Shown here: one piece after another, positions 17,763-25,683 of the stretch
How positions within the stretch are numbered: position 1 is the first letter of the stretch
How the letters are laid out: the number at the start of each line of letters is the position of its first letter
NCBI RefSeq assembly: GCF_040438925.1
Contig: NZ_CP159258.1
Location: 4,472,501 to 4,536,500, forward strand
Reading direction: 5' to 3'
Length of the DNA: 64,000 bases
Origin: Pseudomonas sp. MYb327
GTDB taxonomy: Bacteria > Pseudomonadota > Gammaproteobacteria > Pseudomonadales > Pseudomonadaceae
Position numbers and translations under genes: made by a program
Notes under the pieces: model-generated
Databases searched by the model: none
Told to the model about the DNA's origin: nothing
Seen by the model: only the letters and a program-made list of their open reading frames with translations

Positions 17763-18776
17763 ATGAAAGCCATTGCCTACTACGCCTCGCTGCCGATCAG
17801 CGACGAAAAATCCCTGCAAGATATCGAGCTGCCAGAACCGGTTGCCGGGCCTCGTGACCTGTTGGTGGAAGTCAAAGCCATTTCGGTCAACCCGGTGGAC
17901 ACCAAAGTCCGCCAGAACGTCCAGCCCGAGGGTGGCGTGGCAAAAGTGCTGGGCTGGGATGTGGCGGGCGTGGTCAAGGCAGTCGGCAGTGAAGTGACGT
18001 TGTTCAAGGCCGGCGACAAAGTCTTCTACGCAGGCTCCATCGCCCGCGCTGGCGGCAACAGCGAACTGCACGTGGTGGATGAGCGGATCGTTGGCCACAT
18101 GCCGAAGACCCTCGGGTTCGCCGAAGCCGCCGCCCTGCCACTGACCGCTATTACTGCGTGGGAATTGCTCTTCGAACGCCTGCAAGTGCGCGAAGGCAAA
18201 ACCGATGAAGGCCAGAGCCTGCTGATCGTTGGCGCGGCTGGCGGTGTAGGTTCGATCCTCACGCAACTGGCCAAACAACTGACCGGTCTGAACGTCATCG
18301 GCACCGCTTCACGGCCGCAAACCCAGAGCTGGGTGAAAGAACTTGGCGCCGATCAGGTGATCGACCACAGCCAACTGTTGAGTGAAGAACTCAAGCGCAT
18401 CGGCCTCAATCACATCACCCATGTCGCCAGCCTGACCCAGACCGATCAGCACCTGGATCAACTGGTCGAGGCGTTGGCTCCCCAAGGCAAACTGGCCCTG
18501 ATCGATGACCCGAAAGCCCTCGACGTGACCAAGCTCAAGCGCAAGAGCCTGTCGCTGCACTGGGAGTTCATGTACACGCGCTCACTGTTCGAGACCGCGG
18601 ACATGATCGAGCAACACAAACTGCTCAACCGCGTGGCGCAACTGATCGATGCCGGGACGCTGAAAACCACGGTTGGCGAACACTTCGGCACCATTAATGC
18701 GGCCAACTTGCGTCGGGCCCATGAACTGCTGGAAAGCGGTAAATCCAAGGGCAAGATTGTGCTGGAAGGGTTCTAA
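17763..18776 (+). CDS. Zinc-independent alcohol dehydrogenase/quinone oxidoreductase
   Basis: This 337-residue medium-chain dehydrogenase has a GroES-like N-terminal domain (SVNPVDTKVRQ, then GWDVAGVVKAVG) and a Rossmann domain with the dinucleotide motif IVGAAGGVGSIL (near residue 160). The zinc-ligand cysteines of classical alcohol dehydrogenases are absent, which fits NADPH:quinone reductases or enone reductases. It is the second gene of a small operon with the ABM protein. A REP pair follows. Confidence 0.87.
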   Translation: MKAIAYYASLPISDEKSLQDIELPEPVAGPRDLLVEVKAISVNPVDTKVRQNVQPEGGVAKVLGWDVAGVVKAVGSEVTLFKAGDKVFYAGSIARAGGNSELHVVDERIVGHMPKTLGFAEAAALPLTAITAWELLFERLQVREGKTDEGQSLLIVGAAGGVGSILTQLAKQLTGLNVIGTASRPQTQSWVKELGADQVIDHSQLLSEELKRIGLNHITHVASLTQTDQHLDQLVEALAPQGKLALIDDPKALDVTKLKRKSLSLHWEFMYTRSLFETADMIEQHKLLNRVAQLIDAGTLKTTVGEHFGTINAANLRRAHELLESGKSKGKIVLEGF

Positions 18777-18794
18777 GGACTAATAAGGCACGCA

Positions 18795-18867
18795 CCTGTA
18801 GGAGCCCGGCTTGCCGGCGATAGCGCTCTTCGGATCGCCATCGCCGGCAAGCCGGGCTCCTACAAGG
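18795..18867. repeat. REP pair
   Basis: CCTGTAGGAGCCCGGCTTGCCGGCGAT faces ATCGCCGGCAAGCCGGGCTCCTACA. This is the CCGGC subtype, with nearly perfect arms. Confidence 0.88.
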
Positions 18868-18991
18868 AGTGCGACTTGTTGATCTGCACACCGTCAGTCC
18901 GAAGGTTGACCGCTGTCATAATTGCCATCCAATTCAGGACTACAATCGAAACCTCTGCGAGACAATCTTTTACTTGAGGAGGCCGGCAGTA

Positions 18992-19162
18992 ATGAAGATC
19001 CTGATAAAAGAATTGGCAAAATCCCAGTGGCAAGTCCGTTTGGACCAACACGCAGTCACCTTCCGCAGCGAAGCAGAAGCGCGGGCCTTCACCAATACCC
19101 TTGAAGCGCGATTGCACGCGCCCCATCAGATCCCCGACCGTCAGCAGCGCGCCGCTGGCTGA
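18992..19162 (+). CDS. Small conserved-type protein of 56 residues, function unknown
   Basis: MKILIKELAKSQWQVRLDQH opens a 56-residue soluble protein. GAGGAGG lies 8-10 bases before ATG 18992, a near-ideal ribosome site. The sequence (QWQVRLDQHAVTFRSEAEAR, then FTNTLEARLHAP) looks like a strand-turn-helix mini-domain in the style of the DUF2188-like small proteins of Pseudomonas, though I cannot assign a family. It converges with the Bcr/CflA gene, ending 8 bases from that gene's stop. The composition is normal for the genome, and I think it is a real gene. Confidence 0.65.
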   Translation: MKILIKELAKSQWQVRLDQHAVTFRSEAEARAFTNTLEARLHAPHQIPDRQQRAAG

Positions 19163-19170
19163 GTCCGTCC

Positions 19171-20370
19171 CTACACCTGGGCTTGCGCCAGTGCCCGGGC
19201 TTTTTGCAACCGCCAGGTGAGCGTCGCCGCACTCACCACCAGAATTCCGCACAGGCTGATGACCATGGCCATCGGCACGGCGCTGCCGTCGTGCAAGACG
19301 CCGACCAGCGCGGCGGCGCCAGCGGCGACGCTGAATTGCAGGCAACCGAGCATCGCCGAGGCACTGCCGGCCCGCGCACCCTGACCGTTCATCGCGCAGG
19401 CCGAAGCATTGGGCAGGATGCAACCCAGACTTGCGATGCAGACAAACAACGGGATCAACAACGGCCACAGCTGTTCGGTGTGCAACGCACTGACGGCGAG
19501 CAAGGCCAGGCCGGCACCGAGGTAAATCCAGACGGTGCGCGTGAGCAGAAACGCCGGGCCACGCTTGGCCAACAGCCGCGCGTTGACCTGGGCCACGAGA
19601 ATGAAGCCCGCTGCATTCACACCGAAGAACCAGCCGAAATGCTCGGCCGGGATGCCATAGAGCTTGATGATGACGAACGGCGATCCGGCAATGTAGGAAA
19701 ACATCCCGGCGATGGCGATACCGCCTGTCAGGGCATGGCCGAGGTACACCGGGTCCTTCAACAGACGCCCGTACTGACGCAACGCGCCGGACAAGGGTTG
19801 GCGTGGCAAATGATCGGGCATGCTTTCCGGTAATCCGAGCGCCACGGCCAGACCTGCCAAGGCACTGAACCCGGTCAGCGCCAGGAAGATCGACTGCCAA
19901 CCGGTGGTGTTAACCAGTAATCCACCCAACATCGGCGCAAGAATTGGCGCCAAACCCATCACTAGCATCAGCTGTGAAAAGACTTTCGCCGACCCCACCG
20001 CATCGCATTTGTCGCTGACCACCGCCCGCGAGATCACCATCCCCGCGCACCCGCCCAGCGCCTGGATGAACCGCGCGCCGATCAACCAGTCGAGGTTCGG
20101 CGCATAGGCGCACAACAACGAGGCGGCGGTGAACAAGCCGACGCCGATCAACAAGGGAATGCGTCGGCCAAAACGATCCGCCACCGGGCCGTAGGCCAGC
20201 TGTCCGATGGACAAGCCGAGGAAATACGCCGCGAGTGTCAGCTGTACGTGCTGTTCATCGGTGCCAAAGGCCAGCGCCATCGCCGGGAACGCCGGCAAAT
20301 AAAAGTCGATCGCCAGCGGACCGAACGCGCTCAAGGCGCCAAGAATCAGAATGGTACGGAAGTTCATCAA
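19171..20370 (-). CDS. Bcr/CflA family multidrug efflux transporter (MFS)
   Basis: This 399-residue inner-membrane protein has 12 predicted helices. Motif A is GQLAYGPVADRFGRRIPLL (near residue 56), the helix 4 region reads RFIQALGGCAGMVISRAVV, and the N-terminus has DFYLPAFPAMA; all are typical of the Bcr/CflA drug:proton antiporters. Substrates of these pumps include bicyclomycin, sulfonamides and chloramphenicol, or cysteine in E. coli Bcr; the substrate here is unknown. It has no regulator beside it. Confidence 0.88.
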   Translation of the reverse strand: MMNFRTILILGALSAFGPLAIDFYLPAFPAMALAFGTDEQHVQLTLAAYFLGLSIGQLAYGPVADRFGRRIPLLIGVGLFTAASLLCAYAPNLDWLIGARFIQALGGCAGMVISRAVVSDKCDAVGSAKVFSQLMLVMGLAPILAPMLGGLLVNTTGWQSIFLALTGFSALAGLAVALGLPESMPDHLPRQPLSGALRQYGRLLKDPVYLGHALTGGIAIAGMFSYIAGSPFVIIKLYGIPAEHFGWFFGVNAAGFILVAQVNARLLAKRGPAFLLTRTVWIYLGAGLALLAVSALHTEQLWPLLIPLFVCIASLGCILPNASACAMNGQGARAGSASAMLGCLQFSVAAGAAALVGVLHDGSAVPMAMVISLCGILVVSAATLTWRLQKARALAQAQV

Positions 20371-20455
20371 GCATCCAGTTGGGCAAGTCGGCAGCCCGAC
20401 AGTCTAGCCGCGCATGGACGCCTTGAACATTCCGATAGCACGCTAACTATTAAAA

Positions 20456-20653
20456 TCAGGCCAACCTTGCGTCATAGCCTTCTTCGTTGATCGCGTCGAT
20501 CACCTGATCGGTGGTCAGCGCACTCTCTACGCCGACTTCTTTGGCAGCCAAATCGATATGCACGCTGGCGGCCGGGTCCTTGGCCTGAACGGCTTGAGTG
20601 ATGGCCTTGACGCAGTGACCGCAGGACATGCCTTCAACATTGAACACTTGCAT
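20456..20653 (-). CDS. copZ: Copper chaperone CopZ (heavy-metal-associated domain)
   Basis: This 65-residue single HMA domain begins MQVFNVEGMSCGHCVKAIT; the CGHC pair (C12 and C15) binds Cu(I). It buffers cytosolic copper and passes it to the P-type ATPase and to CueR. A GGAG ribosome site precedes the start. On its own strand it is preceded by a CueR-type operator at 20703-20726, so it should be copper-induced together with copA 0.7 kb away. Confidence 0.9.
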   Translation of the reverse strand: MQVFNVEGMSCGHCVKAITQAVQAKDPAASVHIDLAAKEVGVESALTTDQVIDAINEEGYDARLA

Positions 20654-20702
20654 GGGACGACTCCTTAAATGAGCTGTTTTGATATGCCTTCGTGCAGTGT
20701 CG

Positions 20703-20726
20703 AGCTTGCCATCATGGCAAGGTCAA
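20703..20726 (-). promoter_or_regulatory. CueR-type operator/promoter of copZ
   Basis: On the minus strand this reads TTGACCTTGCCATGATGGCAAG. TTGACC is the -35 hexamer, and the CTTGCC...GGCAAG palindrome fills the spacer, as in MerR-family promoters. The same layout precedes copA at 21331. Confidence 0.8.
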
Positions 20727-20814
20727 GTTCTGAAATGATCTGCCGGGGTGGCAATCGGCGCCGCGCTCGGCCAAGCTGCGTCCATCTATGACTCGATCTC
20801 AGGAGATTCAGCCC

Positions 20815-21198
20815 ATGCGCTGGTCAGCTTTCAGCCTGTTTGGCTTCCTCAGCCTTTTCGCGGCCCTGCCTTCGGCCAATGCCGCCGGGGAGGATTATGG
20901 CGTGCTGGTCATTTCCCGCGAGCGGCTGGAAGTGTCGACGAGTTGCGAGATCGGCGTGTATATCCAGGATCAGCTTTCGGCGCGACTGTTCCAGGAGGAA
21001 AGCACCTCGTTCAACCTGCCGCCGGGCAATGTGTCGCTGCGACTGAAACTGTTGCCGGGCCAGGCACCCGGTTGCAATCCGGGAATGTTGGCGCCGGGGT
21101 CGCAGAACATCACGCTCAAGGCCGGGGATGTGTTGAAGTTCCGGATTGCGATGACGCAGGAAGGGATGTATTTGAAGCCTGCGGCACTCGGATATTGA
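20815..21198 (+). CDS. Secreted small protein between copZ and copA, function unknown
   Basis: The protein has 127 residues from ATG 20815 (AGGAG nine bases upstream). A Sec signal peptide (MRWSAFSLFGFLSLFAALPS, cleavage near ANA-AGE) sends it to the periplasm. The mature part of about 100 residues looks like a small beta-sandwich: two cysteines (TSCEIG and PGCNPG) could form a disulphide, and SFNLPPGNVSLRLKL resembles a PEGA-like strand pair. It is divergent from copZ and followed by a REP pair and then copA. It is not rich in His or Met, so direct copper binding is not evident. Confidence 0.75.
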   Translation: MRWSAFSLFGFLSLFAALPSANAAGEDYGVLVISRERLEVSTSCEIGVYIQDQLSARLFQEESTSFNLPPGNVSLRLKLLPGQAPGCNPGMLAPGSQNITLKAGDVLKFRIAMTQEGMYLKPAALGY

Positions 21199-21208
21199 GT
21201 CGCCTTCC

Positions 21209-21300
21209 CCTGTAGGAGCGAGCCTGCTCGCGAAATCGGTCTGACAGTCACATCCATGTCGAGTGTGCCGCCGCCATCGCGAGCAAGCTTGCTCCTACAA
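21209..21300. repeat. REP pair, GAGC(A/G)AGCTTGCTCGC subtype
   Basis: CCTGTAGGAGCGAGCCTGCTCGCGA faces ATCGCGAGCAAGCTTGCTCCTACAA. The stem sequence differs from the CTGGC and CCGGC types found elsewhere in the window. Confidence 0.87.
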
Positions 21301-21330
21301 TTGGAATTGCGGCGAATTTCAGATTGGCGC

Positions 21331-21357
21331 TTGACCTTGCCAACATGGCAAGGTTGA
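21331..21357 (+). promoter_or_regulatory. CueR-type operator/promoter of copA
   Basis: TTGACCTTGCCAACATGGCAAGGTTGA holds a perfect CCTTGCC-N5-GGCAAGG palindrome directly after a TTGACC -35 hexamer. The long spacer places a -10 near 21356-21362, the arrangement that CueR untwists when bound to Cu(I). It is 34 bases before copA. Confidence 0.88.
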
Positions 21358-21390
21358 TCCTGTAGGCATCTTCTACAGGGAGCGTGACCC

Positions 21391-23784
21391 ATGTCCGAAT
21401 CCACCACCTTCGATCTGCCGATTGCCGGTATGACCTGCGCCAGTTGCGCCGGTCGTGTCGAGCGTGCCTTGAGCAAGGTGCTCGGCGCCAGTGCCGTCAG
21501 CGTCAACCTCGCCACCGAGCTGGCCCGTGTTCAAGCGCCTGTCGACAGCCTGCCGGCCTTGATGGAGGCGGTGCAAATGGCCGGTTACAGCGTGCCGCAG
21601 CAGAGCCTTGAATTGAGCATTGACGGCATGACCTGCGCTTCCTGTGTCGGTCGCGTTGAACGGGCGCTGAACAAAGTGCCGGGGGTGAAGAGCGTCAGCG
21701 TCAACCTGGCTAATGAACGGGCGCACTTGGAACTGCTCGGCCAGATCGATCCGCAAATCTTGATCGGCGCCGTGACCAAGGCTGGCTACAGCGCCAGCGT
21801 CTGGGAAGCCCAACACCCAACAACCGACAATCAACAAACCCGCCTGCACCGCGAACGCTGGGCCTTGATCGCGGCCATTGCCCTCGCCTTGCCGTTGGTG
21901 CTGCCGATGCTGCTGCAACCGTTCGGCGTGCACTGGATGCTCCCGGCCTGGGCGCAATTCGCGTTGGCAACACCAGTGCAATTCATCTTCGGTGCGCGGT
22001 TTTATGTGGCGGCATGGAAAGCCGTGCGCGCCGGTGCCGGCAACATGGACTTGCTGGTCGCCCTCGGTACCAGCGCTGGTTACGGCTTGAGCGTCTACGA
22101 ATGGGCCACCGCCGCCGGGCGCATGCCGCATCTGTATTTCGAAGCGTCCGCGGTGGTAATCGCTTTGGTATTACTCGGCAAATACCTCGAAAGCCGCGCC
22201 AAACGCCAGACCGCCAGCGCCATTCGCGCCCTCGAAGCCTTGCGTCCGGAGCGGGCGATTCAAGTAATTGACGGCCGTGAGCAAGATGTCGCCATCAGCG
22301 CCCTGCGCCTCGATGACCTGGTGTTGGTCAAACCCGGCGAACGCTTCCCGGTGGACGGTGAAGTGGTCCAAGGCCAGAGTCATGCCGACGAAGCGCTGAT
22401 CAGCGGCGAAAGCCTGCCGGTACCGAAACAACCGGGCGACAAGGTCACCGGCGGCGCGATCAATGGCGAAGGGCGGTTGCTCGTGCGCACCCAGGCACTC
22501 GGTGCGGAAACTGTGCTGGCGCGGATCATTCGACTGGTGGAGGACGCTCAAGCGGCGAAGGCACCGATCCAGAAACTGGTGGATAAAGTCAGCCAAATCT
22601 TCGTGCCGGTGGTTTTGCTGCTGGCACTGGCGACCTTGATCGGCTGGTGGTTGTATGGCGCTTCCATCGAAACCGCTTTGATCAACGCCGTCGCGGTGTT
22701 GGTGATCGCCTGCCCGTGCGCGCTGGGCCTGGCCACGCCGACCGCGATCATGGCCGGTACTGGCGTAGCGGCGCGCTACGGGATCCTGATCAAAGACGCC
22801 GAAGCGCTGGAACGTGCCCATGAAGTCCGTGCGGTGGTGTTCGACAAGACCGGCACCCTGACCTCCGGCACTCCGCGCATCGCCCATCTGAGCGCCATCG
22901 ACGGAAATGATGCCGCCCTGCTGCAAATGGCCGGCGCGCTGCAACGCGGCAGTGAACACCCGCTGGCCAAGGCTGTTTTGGACGCATGCGCCGAACGCGG
23001 ACTGAGCGTGGCCGATGTCACCGAGAGCCAGTCCCTGACCGGACGAGGCATCGCTGGCATTCTCGACGGACGGCGCCTGGCGCTGGGCAATCGTCGCTTG
23101 CTGGAAGAATGCGGTTTGAATGCCGGTCCTTTGGCAGAATCGGCAGGCGTGTGGGAAAACGAAGGCCGAACCTTGTCCTGGCTGATCGAACAAAGCCCCG
23201 AGCCAACGGTGCTGGGCCTGTTCGCCTTCGGTGACACGCTCAAGCCTGGCGCGCTGCAAGCGGTGCAGCAACTCAGCGCTCGCCACATCAGCAGCCACCT
23301 GCTGACCGGCGACAACCGTGGCAGCGCCAAAGTGGTGGCCGATGCACTGGGCATCAGCGACGTGCACGCCGAAGTACTGCCGGCAGACAAAGCCGCCACG
23401 GTCGTCGCGCTGAAAAAAACCGGCGTGGTGGCGATGGTCGGTGACGGCATCAACGACGCCCCGGCACTGGCCGCCGCCGACATCGGTATCGCCATGGGCG
23501 GCGGCACCGACGTGGCCATGCACGCCGCCGGAATAACGCTGATGCGCGGCGATCCGCGCCTGGTGCCTGCGGCACTGGAAATCAGTCGCAAGACCTACGC
23601 GAAGATCCGGCAGAACCTGTTCTGGGCCTTCGTCTATAACCTGATCGGCATTCCATTGGCGGCCTTCGGCTTCCTCAACCCGGTGCTGGCGGGTGCCGCG
23701 ATGGCGTTGTCGAGCGTTAGCGTGGTGAGCAATGCGTTACTGTTGAAAACCTGGAAACCCGAGGATCTGGAGGACAACCGATGA
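21391..23784 (+). CDS. copA: Copper-exporting P1B-type ATPase with two HMA domains
   Basis: This 797-residue inner-membrane pump exports Cu(I) to the periplasm (called CueA in several pseudomonads). Two N-terminal metal domains carry GMTCASC with cysteines at residues 16/19 and 82/85. Eight membrane helices follow; the transport CPC is in IACPCALG at about residue 441. The phosphorylated aspartate is in DKTGTLT near 485, and the hinge motif [10 protein letters not shown] is near 685. The ribosome site is GGGAG. The stop overlaps the start of cueR by four bases (ATGA), so pump and sensor are cotranscribed from the CueR-type promoter at 21331. Confidence 0.94.
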   Translation: MSESTTFDLPIAGMTCASCAGRVERALSKVLGASAVSVNLATELARVQAPVDSLPALMEAVQMAGYSVPQQSLELSIDGMTCASCVGRVERALNKVPGVKSVSVNLANERAHLELLGQIDPQILIGAVTKAGYSASVWEAQHPTTDNQQTRLHRERWALIAAIALALPLVLPMLLQPFGVHWMLPAWAQFALATPVQFIFGARFYVAAWKAVRAGAGNMDLLVALGTSAGYGLSVYEWATAAGRMPHLYFEASAVVIALVLLGKYLESRAKRQTASAIRALEALRPERAIQVIDGREQDVAISALRLDDLVLVKPGERFPVDGEVVQGQSHADEALISGESLPVPKQPGDKVTGGAINGEGRLLVRTQALGAETVLARIIRLVEDAQAAKAPIQKLVDKVSQIFVPVVLLLALATLIGWWLYGASIETALINAVAVLVIACPCALGLATPTAIMAGTGVAARYGILIKDAEALERAHEVRAVVFDKTGTLTSGTPRIAHLSAIDGNDAALLQMAGALQRGSEHPLAKAVLDACAERGLSVADVTESQSLTGRGIAGILDGRRLALGNRRLLEECGLNAGPLAESAGVWENEGRTLSWLIEQSPEPTVLGLFAFGDTLKPGALQAVQQLSARHISSHLLTGDNRGSAKVVADALGISDVHAEVLPADKAATVVALKKTGVVAMVGDGINDAPALAAADIGIAMGGGTDVAMHAAGITLMRGDPRLVPAALEISRKTYAKIRQNLFWAFVYNLIGIPLAAFGFLNPVLAGAAMALSSVSVVSNALLLKTWKPEDLEDNR

Positions 23785-24194
23785 ACATCGGCCAAGCGGC
23801 TCGCCACAGCGGCCTGAGCGCCAAGATGATCCGTTATTACGAGTCCATCGGCTTGCTCAAGGCGGCCCATCGCACCGACAGTGGTTACCGGGTTTACGGT
23901 GACGACGACCTGCACACCCTGGCTTTCATCAAACGCTCACGGGACTTGGGGTTTTCCCTGGAAGAGGTCGGCAAGTTGCTGACCCTCTGGCAAGACCGCC
24001 AGCGCGCCAGTGCCGATGTGAAGGCATTGGCGCGTCAGCATATTGATGAGCTGAACCAGAAGATCCGGGAGTTGGGGCAGCTGCGCGATACTTTGCAGGA
24101 TCTGGTTGAGCATTGTCAGGGCGATCATCGGCCCGATTGTCCGATTCTCAAGAATCTTGAGTCGGGGTGCTGCACTCCCACGACTAATACCTAA
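23781..24194 (+). CDS. cueR: Copper-responsive MerR-family activator CueR
   Basis: The protein has 137 residues. The helix-turn-helix starts at residue 1 ([20 protein letters not shown]), and a dimerisation coiled coil runs at about 70-110. The metal loop has two cysteines in [13 protein letters not shown], spaced as in monovalent-metal sensors of the CueR type. SGCCTP at the tail is a usual feature too. It shares a transcript with copA through an ATGA overlap and should be autoregulated, activating the boxes before copZ and copA when cytosolic copper rises. Confidence 0.92.
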   Translation: MNIGQAARHSGLSAKMIRYYESIGLLKAAHRTDSGYRVYGDDDLHTLAFIKRSRDLGFSLEEVGKLLTLWQDRQRASADVKALARQHIDELNQKIRELGQLRDTLQDLVEHCQGDHRPDCPILKNLESGCCTPTTNT

Positions 24195-24196
24195 CA

Positions 24197-24288
24197 CCTG
24201 TAGGAGCAAGCTTGCTCGCGATGGCAGAGGTCCTGACACTTTGATTTTTAATGTGCCGACGCTATCGCGAGCAAGCTTGCTCCTACAG
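24197..24288. repeat. REP pair, GAGCAAGCTTGCTCGC subtype
   Basis: CCTGTAGGAGCAAGCTTGCTCGCGAT faces ATCGCGAGCAAGCTTGCTCCTACAG, nearly perfect. It is the same subtype as the pair at 21209, so both ends of the copA-cueR unit carry it. Confidence 0.88.
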
Positions 24289-24308
24289 AGGGTTTTGTGA
24301 CGGACATA

Positions 24309-24334
24309 AAAAACCCGGCCGAAGCCGGGTTTTT
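24309..24334. terminator. Bidirectional intrinsic terminator
   Basis: AAAAACCCGGC, loop CGAA, GCCGGGTTTTT: a strong GC stem with T-runs on both strands. It lies between the converging cueR and RIO-kinase genes. Confidence 0.92.
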
Positions 24335-24344
24335 CTTTAGCCGC

Positions 24345-25238
24345 TCACTGCATCCAGGGTGGAGGCGGTTCTTCGGCCTTGCTTGGCGGTGCATCGTCAG
24401 CGGCGCGGGCCGCTTGCTTGCGCTCTTCATCCAGGCGTGCAGCCTCGATCTCGCGCATGATGCCGCCCACGTCGGCCAACTCTTCCGGTTCGTCGAACTC
24501 GCCAGTCAGGATACTGGCCGGGTGCAAGGTACCGGCCTCGTACAGGGCCCACATTTCCTTGGCGTACCTGGTTTTTTTCAACTCCGGCGCAAACCGCCCG
24601 AAGTAGGACGCCATGTTGCCCACATCCCGCTCCAGCATGCTGAACGCGTGGTTGTTGCCCGCCGCGTCCACTGCTTGCGGCAGGTCGATGATCACCGGAC
24701 CGGTCGGCGTCAGCAGCACGTTGAACTCGGACAAGTCACCGTGCACCAGACCGGTACACAGCATCAGCACGATCTGCGAGATCAGGTACGCGTGATACTC
24801 GCGCGCCTGGTCCGGTTCCAGCACCACGTCGTTCAGACGCGGCGCGGCATCGCCGTACTCGTCGGCCACCAGTTCCATGAGCAGCACGCCTTCGAGGAAG
24901 TCATACGGCTTGGGCACTCGCACACCGGCACTGGCCAGACGGAACAGCGCCGCCACTTCGGCGTTCTGCCAGGCGTCTTCGGTTTCCTTGCGGCCAAACT
25001 TGGAACCCTTGGCCATGGCCCGCGCCTGACGGCTGTTGCGTACCTTGCGGCCTTCCTGATACTCGGCCGCCTGACGAAAACTGCGTTTATTCGCCTCCTT
25101 GTAGACCTTCGCGCAACGTAACTCGTTGCCGCAGCGCACCACATAAACAGCTGCTTCTTTACCACTCATGAGTGGGCGCAGCACCTCGTCGACCAGACCG
25201 TCCTCGATCAGGGGTTCAATGCGTTTTGGAGTCTTCAT
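24345..25238 (-). CDS. RIO-type serine protein kinase (PA4780-like)
   Basis: The protein has 297 residues. The RIO1-like kinase fold is visible as a nucleotide-binding region (SGKEAAVYVVR, near residue 26), the lysine in LRCAKVYKE, the catalytic loop LVHGDLSEFNVLL (near 178) and the metal-binding VIIDLPQAVD (near 196). A proline-rich, acidic tail (DDAPPSKAEEPPPPWMQ) follows. RIO kinases act in ribosome maturation in archaea and eukaryotes; the bacterial members are little studied. It is alone on its strand, ending at a strong terminator. Confidence 0.85.
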   Translation of the reverse strand: MKTPKRIEPLIEDGLVDEVLRPLMSGKEAAVYVVRCGNELRCAKVYKEANKRSFRQAAEYQEGRKVRNSRQARAMAKGSKFGRKETEDAWQNAEVAALFRLASAGVRVPKPYDFLEGVLLMELVADEYGDAAPRLNDVVLEPDQAREYHAYLISQIVLMLCTGLVHGDLSEFNVLLTPTGPVIIDLPQAVDAAGNNHAFSMLERDVGNMASYFGRFAPELKKTRYAKEMWALYEAGTLHPASILTGEFDEPEELADVGGIMREIEAARLDEERKQAARAADDAPPSKAEEPPPPWMQ

Positions 25239-25683
25239 CAGCTTTTATTGTGGGTCCTTTATTACCAAACACGCGAAAGTCATTCGTTATACGGCAATCC
25301 ACGCAATCGGGGGAGGGGGTGCCGACCTATGAACATTGCCAATGCACACAATGTGCCGTTTTCATCAGCAAAACCTGCGATCCGTCAGCGGTCGCCGAGG
25401 ATCATAGCCGAGGCCGCAGCACTTGCTATCCAAGGGATGCGAGGGCATTTGTGACAGAAGCTGACATCCGGATTCATACCCCTCGCAGGATTTTTCAAAT
25501 CAGTCCTCAATTTCCTCCGACAGCCGCCGAAGTCCTAAGTGACAAACTGATTTGTCCGACAATCGTTTCTACAACAATAACGATGCCGCACTCACGGATC
25601 CGGGTTCATTAGAACGTTTACGGCTGCCAATAAACCGCGAGTCATCTGCACTGCGTGGGCCTACAAGAAAATCTGGAGCGCGG
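25239..25683. other. 445-base divergent intergenic region
   Basis: This lies between the RIO kinase start and the chemoreceptor start and must hold both promoters. An in-frame extension of the chemoreceptor reading frame begins at 25552 but has no ribosome site and encodes nothing recognisable. I see no RNA gene, no strong palindrome and no clear sigma-28 site. Confidence 0.45.

Noticed and set aside
20748..21215. A 155-codon frame overlapping the secreted protein gene
   Set aside because: It is a frame shadow of the 20815-21198 gene, which has the better ribosome site and a clear signal peptide.
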